Assembly: GCA_014804425.1 (NCBI GenBank)
Contig: JAAUZV010000007.1
Location: forward strand, 154,851 to 218,850
Direction: 5' to 3'
DNA: 64,000 nucleotides
Origin: Lachnospiraceae bacterium
GTDB lineage: Bacteria; Bacillota; Clostridia; Lachnospirales; Lachnospiraceae
The notes below the pieces were generated by a model, which worked only from the letters and a program-made list of their open reading frames with translations, had not been told where the DNA came from and made no database searches. A program made the translations under genes and the position numbers. Shown piece after piece: positions 35,676 to 43,197 of the stretch (within the stretch, counting starts at the first letter, position 1; every line of letters starts with the position of its first letter).

Positions 35676-37358
35676 ATGAAAAAGATGTTAAAGAAGATCA
35701 CAGTGTTGACATTAGCCTGCGTTATGCTGATGTCCACTGTTGCAGGCTGCGGCGGGAAAGGGAAGGATAAACCGGTCACGCTCACGATTTATTCCCAGCT
35801 TGCAAATTTTTCCGGCGAACAGACCGGATGGTCAGCACAGATCTACTTAGAGAAGTTTAATGTCATTGTCAATGTTGTGCCTGATCAGGACGGTGTGTTC
35901 GAGACGCGTATGGAGAGCGGCAACTTAGGAGATATCATTGTATTTGGCTCTGTCGGCGGCGACTATCAGAATGCGGTCAATGCCGGACTGCTCTATGATT
36001 GGGAGGCGGACGATCTGCTTCATGAGTATGGTCCTTATATTGAGGAACACTGCCAGAACGCATTAGAGACGAATCGCAATATGAACGGCGGAACCATTTA
36101 TGGGATCGGCCATAACCTTGCGACTTCCACAGAGGATATTGACAAGTTCATTTACACATGGGATTTACGCTGGGATCTGTATAAAGAGCTTGGCTATCCG
36201 GAGTTCCATACGCTGGATGATCTGGTAGAGGTTCTTACGGCGATGAAGGAGCTTGCACCGACTGACGATAACGGCAAGGAGACGTATGCGATCGGTCTTT
36301 GGCCGGATTGGGACGGAACGATGGTTATGTATGTAAAATCCATGGCAAGTGCGTACTATGGTTATGAGGGCGACTTCCAGCTGGGTCTTTACAACCAGGA
36401 GAACGGTGAGTTTTATGGTGCGTTGGAGGAAGGCGGTCCGTATATGACCTGCTTAAAATTCTTCAATAAATTAAATCAGAGAGGTCTGATCGATCCGAAC
36501 TCGATGACGAATACCTATGAGGAAATGAAACAGAAGCTGCTTGCAAGCGGATATTTCATGTCCATTTTCGATTACAGCGGAAGCATGATCTACAATGAGA
36601 ATCATGTTGAGGACAACAGACAGATGCTCCCGTGTGCGCCGCTTGACGCCAGACCGATCGTATCCGGCTTGAGCACGCTCGGAGGCAACAGAGTATGGGC
36701 GATCGGTGCGAATACGGAGTATCCCGAGTTATGTATGGAGATCATTAACTGGTTTTACACGCCGGAAGGAACGATGACCTATAACTATGGACCGCAGGGA
36801 CTTTGCTGGGACTATGATGAGGATGGTCATCCCTACTTTACCGAGTTTGGCGAGCAGGCATATTTGGATCGCGAGACGATGATGATCGGCGATTATGAGG
36901 GAACCGGTACATTTAATGACGGTGCGTTTGCATTCAATAATACGACATGGACGCTGAGTGCGGAGAACCTGGATTCGAACGGTGATAAATATGATTATCA
37001 GACATGGCCGTCTTATCAGATTCCGGCAAAATCGGAAATTGAGCAGGATTGGAGAGATTATACCGGAGCGACTAACAAGCAGGAGTATATGGAAGGCAGA
37101 GGCATTTATTTAGTCACGCCGATTTCCACTTATCAGCAAAACAAGCTGGAAGGCGAGATGAAGACAAAATGGGAGGCGGTAACCGATGTTATCGTAACCT
37201 ACTCATGGCGTGCGATCTACGCAAAGGATGACGCGGAATATGATCAGATCGTAGCAGAGATGATCGAGCAGGCAAATGCATACGGTTATCAGGATTGTTT
37301 GGATTTGTCTCTTGAACAGTCCGCGATCAGATATGCGTGCGAGCAGGAATTGAAATAA
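35676..37358 (+). CDS. extracellular solute-binding lipoprotein (LplA-like)
   Basis: A 560-residue substrate-binding protein. MKKMLKKITVLTLACVMLMSTVAGC is a lipoprotein signal with lipobox TVAGC. The mature part begins with a short Gly-rich linker, then VTLTIYSQLANFSGEQTGWSAQIYLEKFNVIVNVV, the LplA type for larger oligosaccharides. The protein is large for the class and rich in aromatic residues (W, Y) that would contact sugar rings. It is 100 bp after the permeases in the same operon. It shows clear similarity with the second binding protein at 43198-44976. Confidence 0.93.
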   Translation: MKKMLKKITVLTLACVMLMSTVAGCGGKGKDKPVTLTIYSQLANFSGEQTGWSAQIYLEKFNVIVNVVPDQDGVFETRMESGNLGDIIVFGSVGGDYQNAVNAGLLYDWEADDLLHEYGPYIEEHCQNALETNRNMNGGTIYGIGHNLATSTEDIDKFIYTWDLRWDLYKELGYPEFHTLDDLVEVLTAMKELAPTDDNGKETYAIGLWPDWDGTMVMYVKSMASAYYGYEGDFQLGLYNQENGEFYGALEEGGPYMTCLKFFNKLNQRGLIDPNSMTNTYEEMKQKLLASGYFMSIFDYSGSMIYNENHVEDNRQMLPCAPLDARPIVSGLSTLGGNRVWAIGANTEYPELCMEIINWFYTPEGTMTYNYGPQGLCWDYDEDGHPYFTEFGEQAYLDRETMMIGDYEGTGTFNDGAFAFNNTTWTLSAENLDSNGDKYDYQTWPSYQIPAKSEIEQDWRDYTGATNKQEYMEGRGIYLVTPISTYQQNKLEGEMKTKWEAVTDVIVTYSWRAIYAKDDAEYDQIVAEMIEQANAYGYQDCLDLSLEQSAIRYACEQELK

Positions 37359-37440
37359 GCGATTCGCGTAAAAGAATGATAGAAGACGGTGCTTTGTGAC
37401 CGTGCGATTGTTATGAATATGGGGGGGGAGGCTGTTCTAA

Positions 37441-37459
37441 GGGACAGCCTTTCCCTGTC
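37441..37459. promoter_or_regulatory. GGGACAG-N5-CCCTGTC motif before the YesL-like gene
   Basis: GGGACAG (37441-37447) and CCCTGTC (37453-37459) just upstream of the ribosome site. It also pairs in another way with AGGCTGT at about 37429-37435 (AGGCTGT...ACAGCCT). It may be an operator or an mRNA switch; compare 28922-28939. Confidence 0.4.
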
Positions 37460-37476
37460 TTACGAGGAGTGTACTT

Positions 37477-38133
37477 ATGAGTTTTTTTAGTCCGGAGGGT
37501 GCTCTTTACCGCTTTATTTCCCGTTTTTGGGATATGGTGAAGCTGAGTGTGTTGTGGCTGGTATTCAGTATTCCGATCATTACGATCGGACCGTCAACGA
37601 TTGCGGTGTTTTCCGTTACGATGAAGATGATCGATGAGTCAGAGGGTTACGTGGCGCATCAGTTTGTAAAGGCATTCAGAGCAAACTTAAGAAACGGTAT
37701 TCCGCTTGGGTGTCTGTTTATCATGTGCATGGAGATCGTCAACTTTGACTTTCAGATGTTTCAGAGGAATGAGACAAATCCAATGATGCCGTTGATCTTC
37801 GGTATTATTGCGCTGTTTGTCTTTATGATGGGATTTGTTTATGCGTTTCCGCTTTCTGCCCGTTATGAGAACACGCTGTTTCGTACCATCAAGAATTCCG
37901 CGGACATTGCAACACGCTATTTTGTGCGGACACTGAGCTTGTTTTTTATCCTGTTTGTGGAGGTCGTGCTGATCTTTTTTAACTGGACAACGATATTTAT
38001 CGGTGCGCTGATCGGTCCGGCATGCATCTGTCTTACGATCTCAGGATATGCGGTTCCATTCTTTAAAGAAATCGAGAAAGAGGAGGGTGCAGTGACCTAT
38101 AAGCAGACGGAGAAAGAGGATGATTCCCGATAA
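37477..38133 (+). CDS. DUF624 (YesL-like) membrane protein
   Basis: A 218-residue integral membrane protein with five or six segments. The N-terminus SFFSPEGALYRFISRFWDMVKLSVLWLVFSIPIITIGPSTIA fits DUF624/YesL (FxRLxxLxxLNLLWLLFSLPVVTIGPA-type). YesL-like proteins sit in sugar operons with YesM/YesN and LplABC-type transporters, as here; their function is unknown. The C-tail is acidic. GAGGAG lies upstream. The promoter for the next gene begins 34 bp after the stop. Confidence 0.92.
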   Translation: MSFFSPEGALYRFISRFWDMVKLSVLWLVFSIPIITIGPSTIAVFSVTMKMIDESEGYVAHQFVKAFRANLRNGIPLGCLFIMCMEIVNFDFQMFQRNETNPMMPLIFGIIALFVFMMGFVYAFPLSARYENTLFRTIKNSADIATRYFVRTLSLFFILFVEVVLIFFNWTTIFIGALIGPACICLTISGYAVPFFKEIEKEEGAVTYKQTEKEDDSR

Positions 38134-38166
38134 GTAACGGTTCATCCCTGCAAGAGATCGACCTTC

Positions 38167-38195
38167 TTGACAGTACTGGAAGACTATGCTATGTT
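38167..38195 (+). promoter_or_regulatory. sigma-A promoter of the ABC-F leader
   Basis: TTGACA at 38167-38172, a 17-bp spacer, and TATGTT at 38190-38195 preceded by TGC (extended -10). The expected transcription start is near 38202, leaving an untranslated leader of about 320 nt before the ABC-F gene. Confidence 0.8.
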
Positions 38196-38252
38196 ATAAG
38201 AGATAACGGTAACTCCGGCTGATGCGGCAGTCGGCAACAAGGAGCAGGAAGC

Positions 38253-38276
38253 ATGCAATATTATTTCTGTAGATAA
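38253..38276 (+). CDS. leader peptide MQYYFCR upstream of the ABC-F gene
   Basis: ATG-CAA-TAT-TAT-TTC-TGT-AGA-TAA, a 7-residue ORF with a perfect AAGGAG ribosome site at 38239-38244, 8 bp before the ATG. It lies after the promoter and before the terminator. It is rich in aromatic residues and ends in Arg. Short leader ORFs with strong ribosome sites in front of Lsa/Vga/Msr-type genes act as sensors of ribosome-targeting drugs. Confidence 0.65.
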   Translation: MQYYFCR

Positions 38277-38419
38277 GAACCGAATAGGGTGGCACGGAGC
38301 CTGTAAGATTTTGCGCGCCGTGTCGTATTTACAGGAAAACTGCCGAATGCTTGAGACGATATATGTGGGATCATAAGAAAAGACGCTTTGCGGATTTTCT
38401 TTTATCTTAGATGAGGAAG

Positions 38420-38446
38420 GAACGCAGTAGGACTGTGTTCTTTTTT
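38420..38446 (+). terminator. intrinsic terminator in the ABC-F leader
   Basis: GAACGCAG (38420-38427) pairs with CTGTGTTC (38433-38440), one G-U pair, 5-base loop, followed by TTTTTT (38441-38446). It lies 79 bp before the ABC-F start codon, so full-length mRNA needs read-through. Confidence 0.85.
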
Positions 38447-38524
38447 GTTGCTTTTTTTCAAAAAATGCAGTAGGGGTGTATGAGTTCAATAAAGCATGGC
38501 GGCCTGTCATAAGGAGGAATGAAA

Positions 38525-40093
38525 ATGGCACAAATATCGGTAAATCATGTAACGTTTTGTTATGAGGGAAGCTATGACAATATTTTTGAGGACGTATCCT
38601 TTCAGATCGATACGGATTGGAGACTCGGACTGATCGGGCGAAACGGACGCGGGAAAACGACATTTTTGAGGCTGCTCTTGGGGGAACTGGAATATGAGGG
38701 AAGCATCAAAACCAACATCGTATTCGATTATTTTCCGTATCGATTGCGCGCGGAATATGACCTTCAAAATGCGGTGGACGTGCTTTATGAGCTTTCGCCG
38801 GAATGCGAGCTTTGGCGGGTTTTATGCGAGTTAGAGCAGGTGAAGCTGGATGCGGAAGTATTATATCGCCCGTTTGGGCAGTTGAGCAAAGGAGAGCAGA
38901 CAAAGCTTATGTTGGCACTGCTTTTTTCACAGGAAAATCACTTTCTGCTCATTGATGAGCCGACAAATCATTTAGACATACAGGCGCGTGAGGTGGTGCG
39001 TGATTATTTGAGCCGTAAAAGCGGATTTATCCTTGTTTCGCATGACCGCCGCTTTCTGGATGCGTGCATTGATCATGTGCTTGTCATCAATAAGAACAGC
39101 ATGGAAGTGGAGAAGGGAAATTTTTCAAGCTGGTGGGAGAATAAAGAGAAGCGGGACGCGTTCGAGCTGGCTGAAAATGAAAAGTTAAAAAAAGAAATCG
39201 GCAGATTACAGGCGGCCGCGCGGCGGACGGCGCTATGGGCGGATAAGGTCGAAGCGACAAAGATCGGATTCGATCCGGTGAAGGAGCATGATCGTTTCAT
39301 AAACACGAGATCCTATATCGGCATGAAGTCCAAGCGCATGCAGCAGAGGCGTAAGAGTTTAGAGCGTCGGCAGGAAAATGCGATTGAGGAGAAATCCCGG
39401 CTTTTAAAAAATATTGAGACGGCAGAGAACTTGAAATTAAAGCCGCTGCATTATCATAAAAGCGTGCTGATCGAGGCGAGGGATCTTGCTCTTTGTTATT
39501 CCGCGGAACCTGCAAAACCACTTTTTGAAGGAGTGCGTTTTCGGCTCGAGGATGGGCAATGTCTGGCAATACAGGGCAGAAACGGCGCCGGAAAATCGAG
39601 TATCATCCGTGCGATCCTCGCGCAGACAGCAGCAGGCAAAGAAATAGAGACCGGGGATACACAGTGCGGTGCAGGCACAGAAGAAGCGCCGCAGATCACA
39701 TCAGGAGAGCTGCGTGTGCCGGCCGGTTTTATTGTTTCATATGTGTCGCAGGATACATCGTTTTTGCGGGGCAGTATCAGAGAATATGCCGAAAAGAGAA
39801 AAATTTCCGAAACATTGCTGTTTGCGCTGCTGCGCAAGCTGGATTTTGAGCGGGTACAATTTGAAAAGCCGATGGAAAGCTATAGTGAAGGGCAGAAAAA
39901 GAAAGTACTTCTGGCGGGAAGCCTCTGTGAACAGGCGCATCTTTATATCTGGGATGAACCGTTGAATTTTATTGACGTATTTTCCAGAATGCAGTTGGAG
40001 GCACTGATCAAGACTTATCGCCCGACGATGCTTTTGATCGAGCATGACGAGGCGTTTATACAGGAAATCGGAGCGGAGGTTCTGCGTCTGTAA
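38525..40093 (+). CDS. ABC-F ribosomal protection protein, Lsa-like
   Basis: A 522-residue cytosolic protein with two ABC domains and no membrane segments. Domain 1 has Walker A GLIGRNGRGKTTF, signature LSKGEQTKLML and Walker B LLIDEPTNHLD. Domain 2 has Walker A QGRNGAGKSSI, signature YSEGQKKKVLL and IWDEPLNFIDVFSRMQLE, a sequence typical of the Lsa/Vga antibiotic-resistance branch. The linker of about 80 residues (after about 200) is highly charged; its tip would reach the ribosomal A/P-site region. Members protect from lincosamides, streptogramin A and pleuromutilins. The ATG at 38525 is chosen because GGAGGA lies 7 bp upstream; 38519 is too close to it. It has its own promoter and leader within the sugar locus. 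Confidence 0.92.
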   Translation: MAQISVNHVTFCYEGSYDNIFEDVSFQIDTDWRLGLIGRNGRGKTTFLRLLLGELEYEGSIKTNIVFDYFPYRLRAEYDLQNAVDVLYELSPECELWRVLCELEQVKLDAEVLYRPFGQLSKGEQTKLMLALLFSQENHFLLIDEPTNHLDIQAREVVRDYLSRKSGFILVSHDRRFLDACIDHVLVINKNSMEVEKGNFSSWWENKEKRDAFELAENEKLKKEIGRLQAAARRTALWADKVEATKIGFDPVKEHDRFINTRSYIGMKSKRMQQRRKSLERRQENAIEEKSRLLKNIETAENLKLKPLHYHKSVLIEARDLALCYSAEPAKPLFEGVRFRLEDGQCLAIQGRNGAGKSSIIRAILAQTAAGKEIETGDTQCGAGTEEAPQITSGELRVPAGFIVSYVSQDTSFLRGSIREYAEKRKISETLLFALLRKLDFERVQFEKPMESYSEGQKKKVLLAGSLCEQAHLYIWDEPLNFIDVFSRMQLEALIKTYRPTMLLIEHDEAFIQEIGAEVLRL

Positions 40094-40112
40094 AGCGGCA
40101 GGGAAGATTCTC

Positions 40113-40147
40113 AAAAAAGAGTTTCGCGTCAGCGGAACTCTTTTTTT
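40113..40147. terminator. bidirectional terminator between ABC-F and the YesN-like regulator
   Basis: AAAAAAGAGTTTCGC pairs with GCGGAACTCTTTTTTT around a short loop, with A and T tracts for both strands. Confidence 0.88.
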
Positions 40148-41696
40148 ATTCCCCCACCATCTGCTTTCGGAATTCAGCGGGACTGATCCCCACATATTTT
40201 TTGAATTTCTTGTGAAAGTAATCCACATTTTTATAGCCGACCTGCTCGGCAATTTCGTAGACCTTCAAGCGGTTTTCCAAAAGCAGCTCTTTCGAGCGCT
40301 CAATACGCATATGATCGACATATGAATTGAAGCTTTCGCCGACTGTCTTATTAAAGATTTTGCCGAGGTAGGCGCTGTTATATCCAAATAACGGCGCGAT
40401 CGTTTCCAGCTTGATATTCGTCTTGTAGTTATGATCAATATAATAAAGAATATCGTCTAAGACACTGTCCCGAGAGGAATTTCCGATGGCGTTCATGATC
40501 ATTTCAAACTGTTCCGAAAAGAAGATCAAAATTTCATAGAGATAATATTTCTTATTGATAAAATCGAGAGCGGTGGAATTGGTCGGAAACGGAATCGCCA
40601 TTGTGTTGTAAATGTGATTCATCTTTTCTTTGATCTGTAAATAAAGGTCGGAGAGAAACAGTCTGACCTCATCGATGTCGTTGCGGACCTGATACAGATA
40701 GAGCTCCAGCTGATAAAGGGTCTCCGCTACTTTTTTTCGGTTAAAAGTCTGCAGGAAGTCGATGAGCAGCCCGCAGAATTCATTTAATTTGTCGGTACAA
40801 AGCTCCTGATCAATAGCCTCCACATGAGGAAGCTCTTCAAAGCCTAGTGTATGCTGTCCCTGCGCGCAAAAAAAACGACGGCTGAGCAGGGTGACAGCGT
40901 CAAGGTAGGATTCGTTGATGCTCATAAGGTCGTGTACCGGGCGCCCGTAAGCGATAAACAGCGAGTCTAACGGCGAATCCTTCTGAGGGGGGGTGTTTTC
41001 GTAATGGTCTATAAAGTCCTGAAAACGCTTGAGAGCGGAAATGCCTTTTAAGAGAACCACATCCTTATGATCCTCCTCAAAATACTCAAAAAAGTGACTG
41101 TCCTGATTGGTGACCTTTAACAGCTCGGCAAAGCTATAGGTAACATTGCCCCGCTCAATACTGAAATTTTCATAGGTCACGATCTGATAGACATCGGCGT
41201 TCATCGAAAAAGCTTCAATGCGGATGTCATCCGGCGATGCGCAGCCGGTTACAAGATCGTGCAGAAGAACGTTACGCGCCCGCGTTTTCAACCGCTCTAA
41301 GGCATCGGTCTGATCTGCATCCATTGTAAGCTGTTCCCTGATATTTTCGATTGCGGAAGTAAGCTCGTCCTCATCGATCGGCTTCGTCAGATAAAAATTT
41401 ACTCCGTTTCTGATCGCGTCCTGCGCATAGGTGAAATCGGAAAAGCCGCTCAGGATGATGATCTTTCCCTTGTAATCCTGCGCCCGCAGCGCATGAACGA
41501 CGTCAAGACCGCTCATTTTAGGCATTTTAATATCAAGCAGCACCAGATCGGGCTTTAAGCCGAGGATTCCATGCAGCGCATCTTCCCCGTTTCCGGCTTC
41601 GCCCACGCAGGTAAAACCCATCTCATTCCAATCAATTATGCACTTCAAGCCGTTTCGAATGGCAAGTTCATCATCCGCAATGAAAAAAGTATGCAT
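40146..41696 (-). CDS. response regulator with AraC-type HTH (YesN-like)
   Basis: A 516-residue transcription regulator. The receiver domain has TFFIADDELAIRNGLKCIIDW, the phospho-acceptor Asp in PDLVLLDIKMPKMSG (about residue 56) and IILSGFSDFTYAQDAI and NFYLTKPIDEDEL. A middle region of about 270 residues is helical and poorly conserved. The C-terminal AraC domain (about 410-516) holds the two HTHs, ending NVDYFHKKFKKYVGISPAEFRKQ. It is the likely partner of the YesM-like kinase 10 kb away and should control this locus. It is 8 bp after the fucosidase gene, the last gene of the minus-strand operon. Confidence 0.93.
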   Translation of the reverse strand: MHTFFIADDELAIRNGLKCIIDWNEMGFTCVGEAGNGEDALHGILGLKPDLVLLDIKMPKMSGLDVVHALRAQDYKGKIIILSGFSDFTYAQDAIRNGVNFYLTKPIDEDELTSAIENIREQLTMDADQTDALERLKTRARNVLLHDLVTGCASPDDIRIEAFSMNADVYQIVTYENFSIERGNVTYSFAELLKVTNQDSHFFEYFEEDHKDVVLLKGISALKRFQDFIDHYENTPPQKDSPLDSLFIAYGRPVHDLMSINESYLDAVTLLSRRFFCAQGQHTLGFEELPHVEAIDQELCTDKLNEFCGLLIDFLQTFNRKKVAETLYQLELYLYQVRNDIDEVRLFLSDLYLQIKEKMNHIYNTMAIPFPTNSTALDFINKKYYLYEILIFFSEQFEMIMNAIGNSSRDSVLDDILYYIDHNYKTNIKLETIAPLFGYNSAYLGKIFNKTVGESFNSYVDHMRIERSKELLLENRLKVYEIAEQVGYKNVDYFHKKFKKYVGISPAEFRKQMVGE

Positions 41697-41704
41697 GATC
41701 TACC

Positions 41705-43180
41705 TCATAACATTTTAATCCTGATCACGACAGGAAGCTCGCTTTTTACGCTTGTCGTGGTAAAGTGAAGACCCTCGCTGTCCTTTGTCCAATGGATTTT
41801 TTCCTCAAATCCAAGCACGGATACATCCTCGATCAAACCGTGGAAGAGAGGCTTATTCTGGTCGCTGCTGTCGGCAAGTGATCGAATGATAACGCTGCCG
41901 TTCTCCGGATACTTCATGCAGGTGGCATAAAGACAGCCGTCCCCGACGGTGAAACGGAAATCCTCACTTGTATAGCGGCTGCCGGAGGAATCACAGAACT
42001 GACCGGAAACCTCCGTTGTCGGGCCCTCTTCCGAAAAACGCCATACATGCGTATTGTATACGGCTTCACCATTCACAGCAAGCCACGCGCCGATCTCTTT
42101 TAAGATGGTCGTATCCTGTTCGGGGATGGTGCCATCCGCCTTCGGACCGACGTTTAAGAGGAGATTTCCGTTTTTGCTCACAACATCAATCAGGTAACAG
42201 ATAATATCCTGGGTTGTCTTATAATTCAGATTGGTCGTGTAGCACCACGAATTATGTGCAATGGCGGTGTCCGTCTGCCAGTGATAGGGCTTGGCGTCGG
42301 CGAATTTACCGCGTTCCACATCGACAATACCGCTGCCGAACATCATTGCGTCATGTTTATAGCAGATGCCGACCGGAGTACCCCATTCTTCGCCGCGGTT
42401 ATAGTAATAAGCGGCGAGCTTCTTTAAGTAAGGCTTCCATGAAACATGCTGTACCCACCAGTCAAAATATAAAATAGCGGGGCGGTACTTATCGATGAGC
42501 TCGGCCGTACGCACGAGCCAATCCTCTAAATATTCCTGAGTCGGGATCGGCGTATCGGTCAGACTCGACTGGTCGGGCTGTTTTTGAATAGAGGGCCAGT
42601 AAAAATCGCCGCGCTTAAGAGGTTCCTTAATATCTGAATCAAAATCCCTGCCGTTTCCCATAAACCAAAGATGCTCCGCACGGTGGGAGGATGTGGCGAA
42701 CGTGATGCCCCGGCGTGTAAGCGCATCCCGCAGCTCGCCCACACAATCCCGTTTCGGCCCCATCTTCACGGAAGTAAACTCCGAAAGATCACTGTCATAC
42801 ATCTGAAAACCGTCATGATGCTCGGCGACTGGAACGACATACTTTGCACCTGCTTCTTCAAAAAGAGCCGCCCATTCGTCCGGATCATAATTTGGCGCGG
42901 TAAACAGGGGGATAAAATCTTTATAGCCGAAATCCTTATGCGGACCATAAGTTTTGATATGGTGCTCAAATTCTTCGCTTCCCTGTATATACATATTCCG
43001 GGAATACCATTCGTTATTAAAAGCGGGAACGCTGTAGAGTCCCCAGTGAATAAAGATACCGAATTTGGCGTTTTCAAACCATTCCGGCATTTTGAATCGT
43101 GACAGGGAACTCCAGTCATCCTTGTACGGCCCCTGCGCAATGACCTGCTCGATCTGTGCGAGATATTCTTCGTGTGTCAT
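41705..43180 (-). CDS. GH29 alpha-L-fucosidase
   Basis: A 491-residue glycoside hydrolase. It has the GH29 opening WFENAKFGIFIHWGLYSVPAFNNEWYSRNMY, followed by YVVPVAEHHDGFQMYDSDLSEFTSVKMGPKRD. The nucleophile Asp is in ILYFDWWVQHVS. NLLLNVGPKADGTIPEQ closes the barrel. The C-terminal beta-domain runs from about residue 385. No signal peptide is seen, so it acts inside the cell on imported oligosaccharides. The acid/base residue is not fixed in the family and cannot be named by eye. It is 17 bp after the second binding-protein gene. Confidence 0.94.
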   Translation of the reverse strand: MTHEEYLAQIEQVIAQGPYKDDWSSLSRFKMPEWFENAKFGIFIHWGLYSVPAFNNEWYSRNMYIQGSEEFEHHIKTYGPHKDFGYKDFIPLFTAPNYDPDEWAALFEEAGAKYVVPVAEHHDGFQMYDSDLSEFTSVKMGPKRDCVGELRDALTRRGITFATSSHRAEHLWFMGNGRDFDSDIKEPLKRGDFYWPSIQKQPDQSSLTDTPIPTQEYLEDWLVRTAELIDKYRPAILYFDWWVQHVSWKPYLKKLAAYYYNRGEEWGTPVGICYKHDAMMFGSGIVDVERGKFADAKPYHWQTDTAIAHNSWCYTTNLNYKTTQDIICYLIDVVSKNGNLLLNVGPKADGTIPEQDTTILKEIGAWLAVNGEAVYNTHVWRFSEEGPTTEVSGQFCDSSGSRYTSEDFRFTVGDGCLYATCMKYPENGSVIIRSLADSSDQNKPLFHGLIEDVSVLGFEEKIHWTKDSEGLHFTTTSVKSELPVVIRIKML

Positions 43181-43197
43181 ACTTAATCCTCCATTTT

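Larger units (their letters stand above)
38202..38446 (+). promoter_or_regulatory. attenuator leader RNA of the ABC-F gene
   Basis: The leader holds a 7-codon ORF (38253-38276) and several competing pairings. CGGCAGT (38225-38231) pairs with ACTGCCG (38339-38345). CCTGTAA (38300-38306) pairs with TTACAGG (38329-38335). GGCACGG (38291-38297) pairs with CCGTGTC (38318-38324) inside the loop of the second stem, a possible pseudoknot. Further on are AAGAAAA/TTTTCTT with a CGC/GCG top (38375-38401) and an intrinsic terminator (38420-38446). Ribosome stalling on the leader ORF would change which stems form and thus terminator read-through. This mechanism is known for other antibiotic-resistance ABC-F and erm genes; here it is inferred from sequence. 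Confidence 0.65.

Noticed and set aside
38281..38300. T-box-like AGGGTGGCACGG in the ABC-F leader
   Set aside because: It resembles the T-box sequence AGGGTGGNACCGCG only in the first half. There is no matching specifier domain and the gene downstream is not a synthetase or amino-acid gene.
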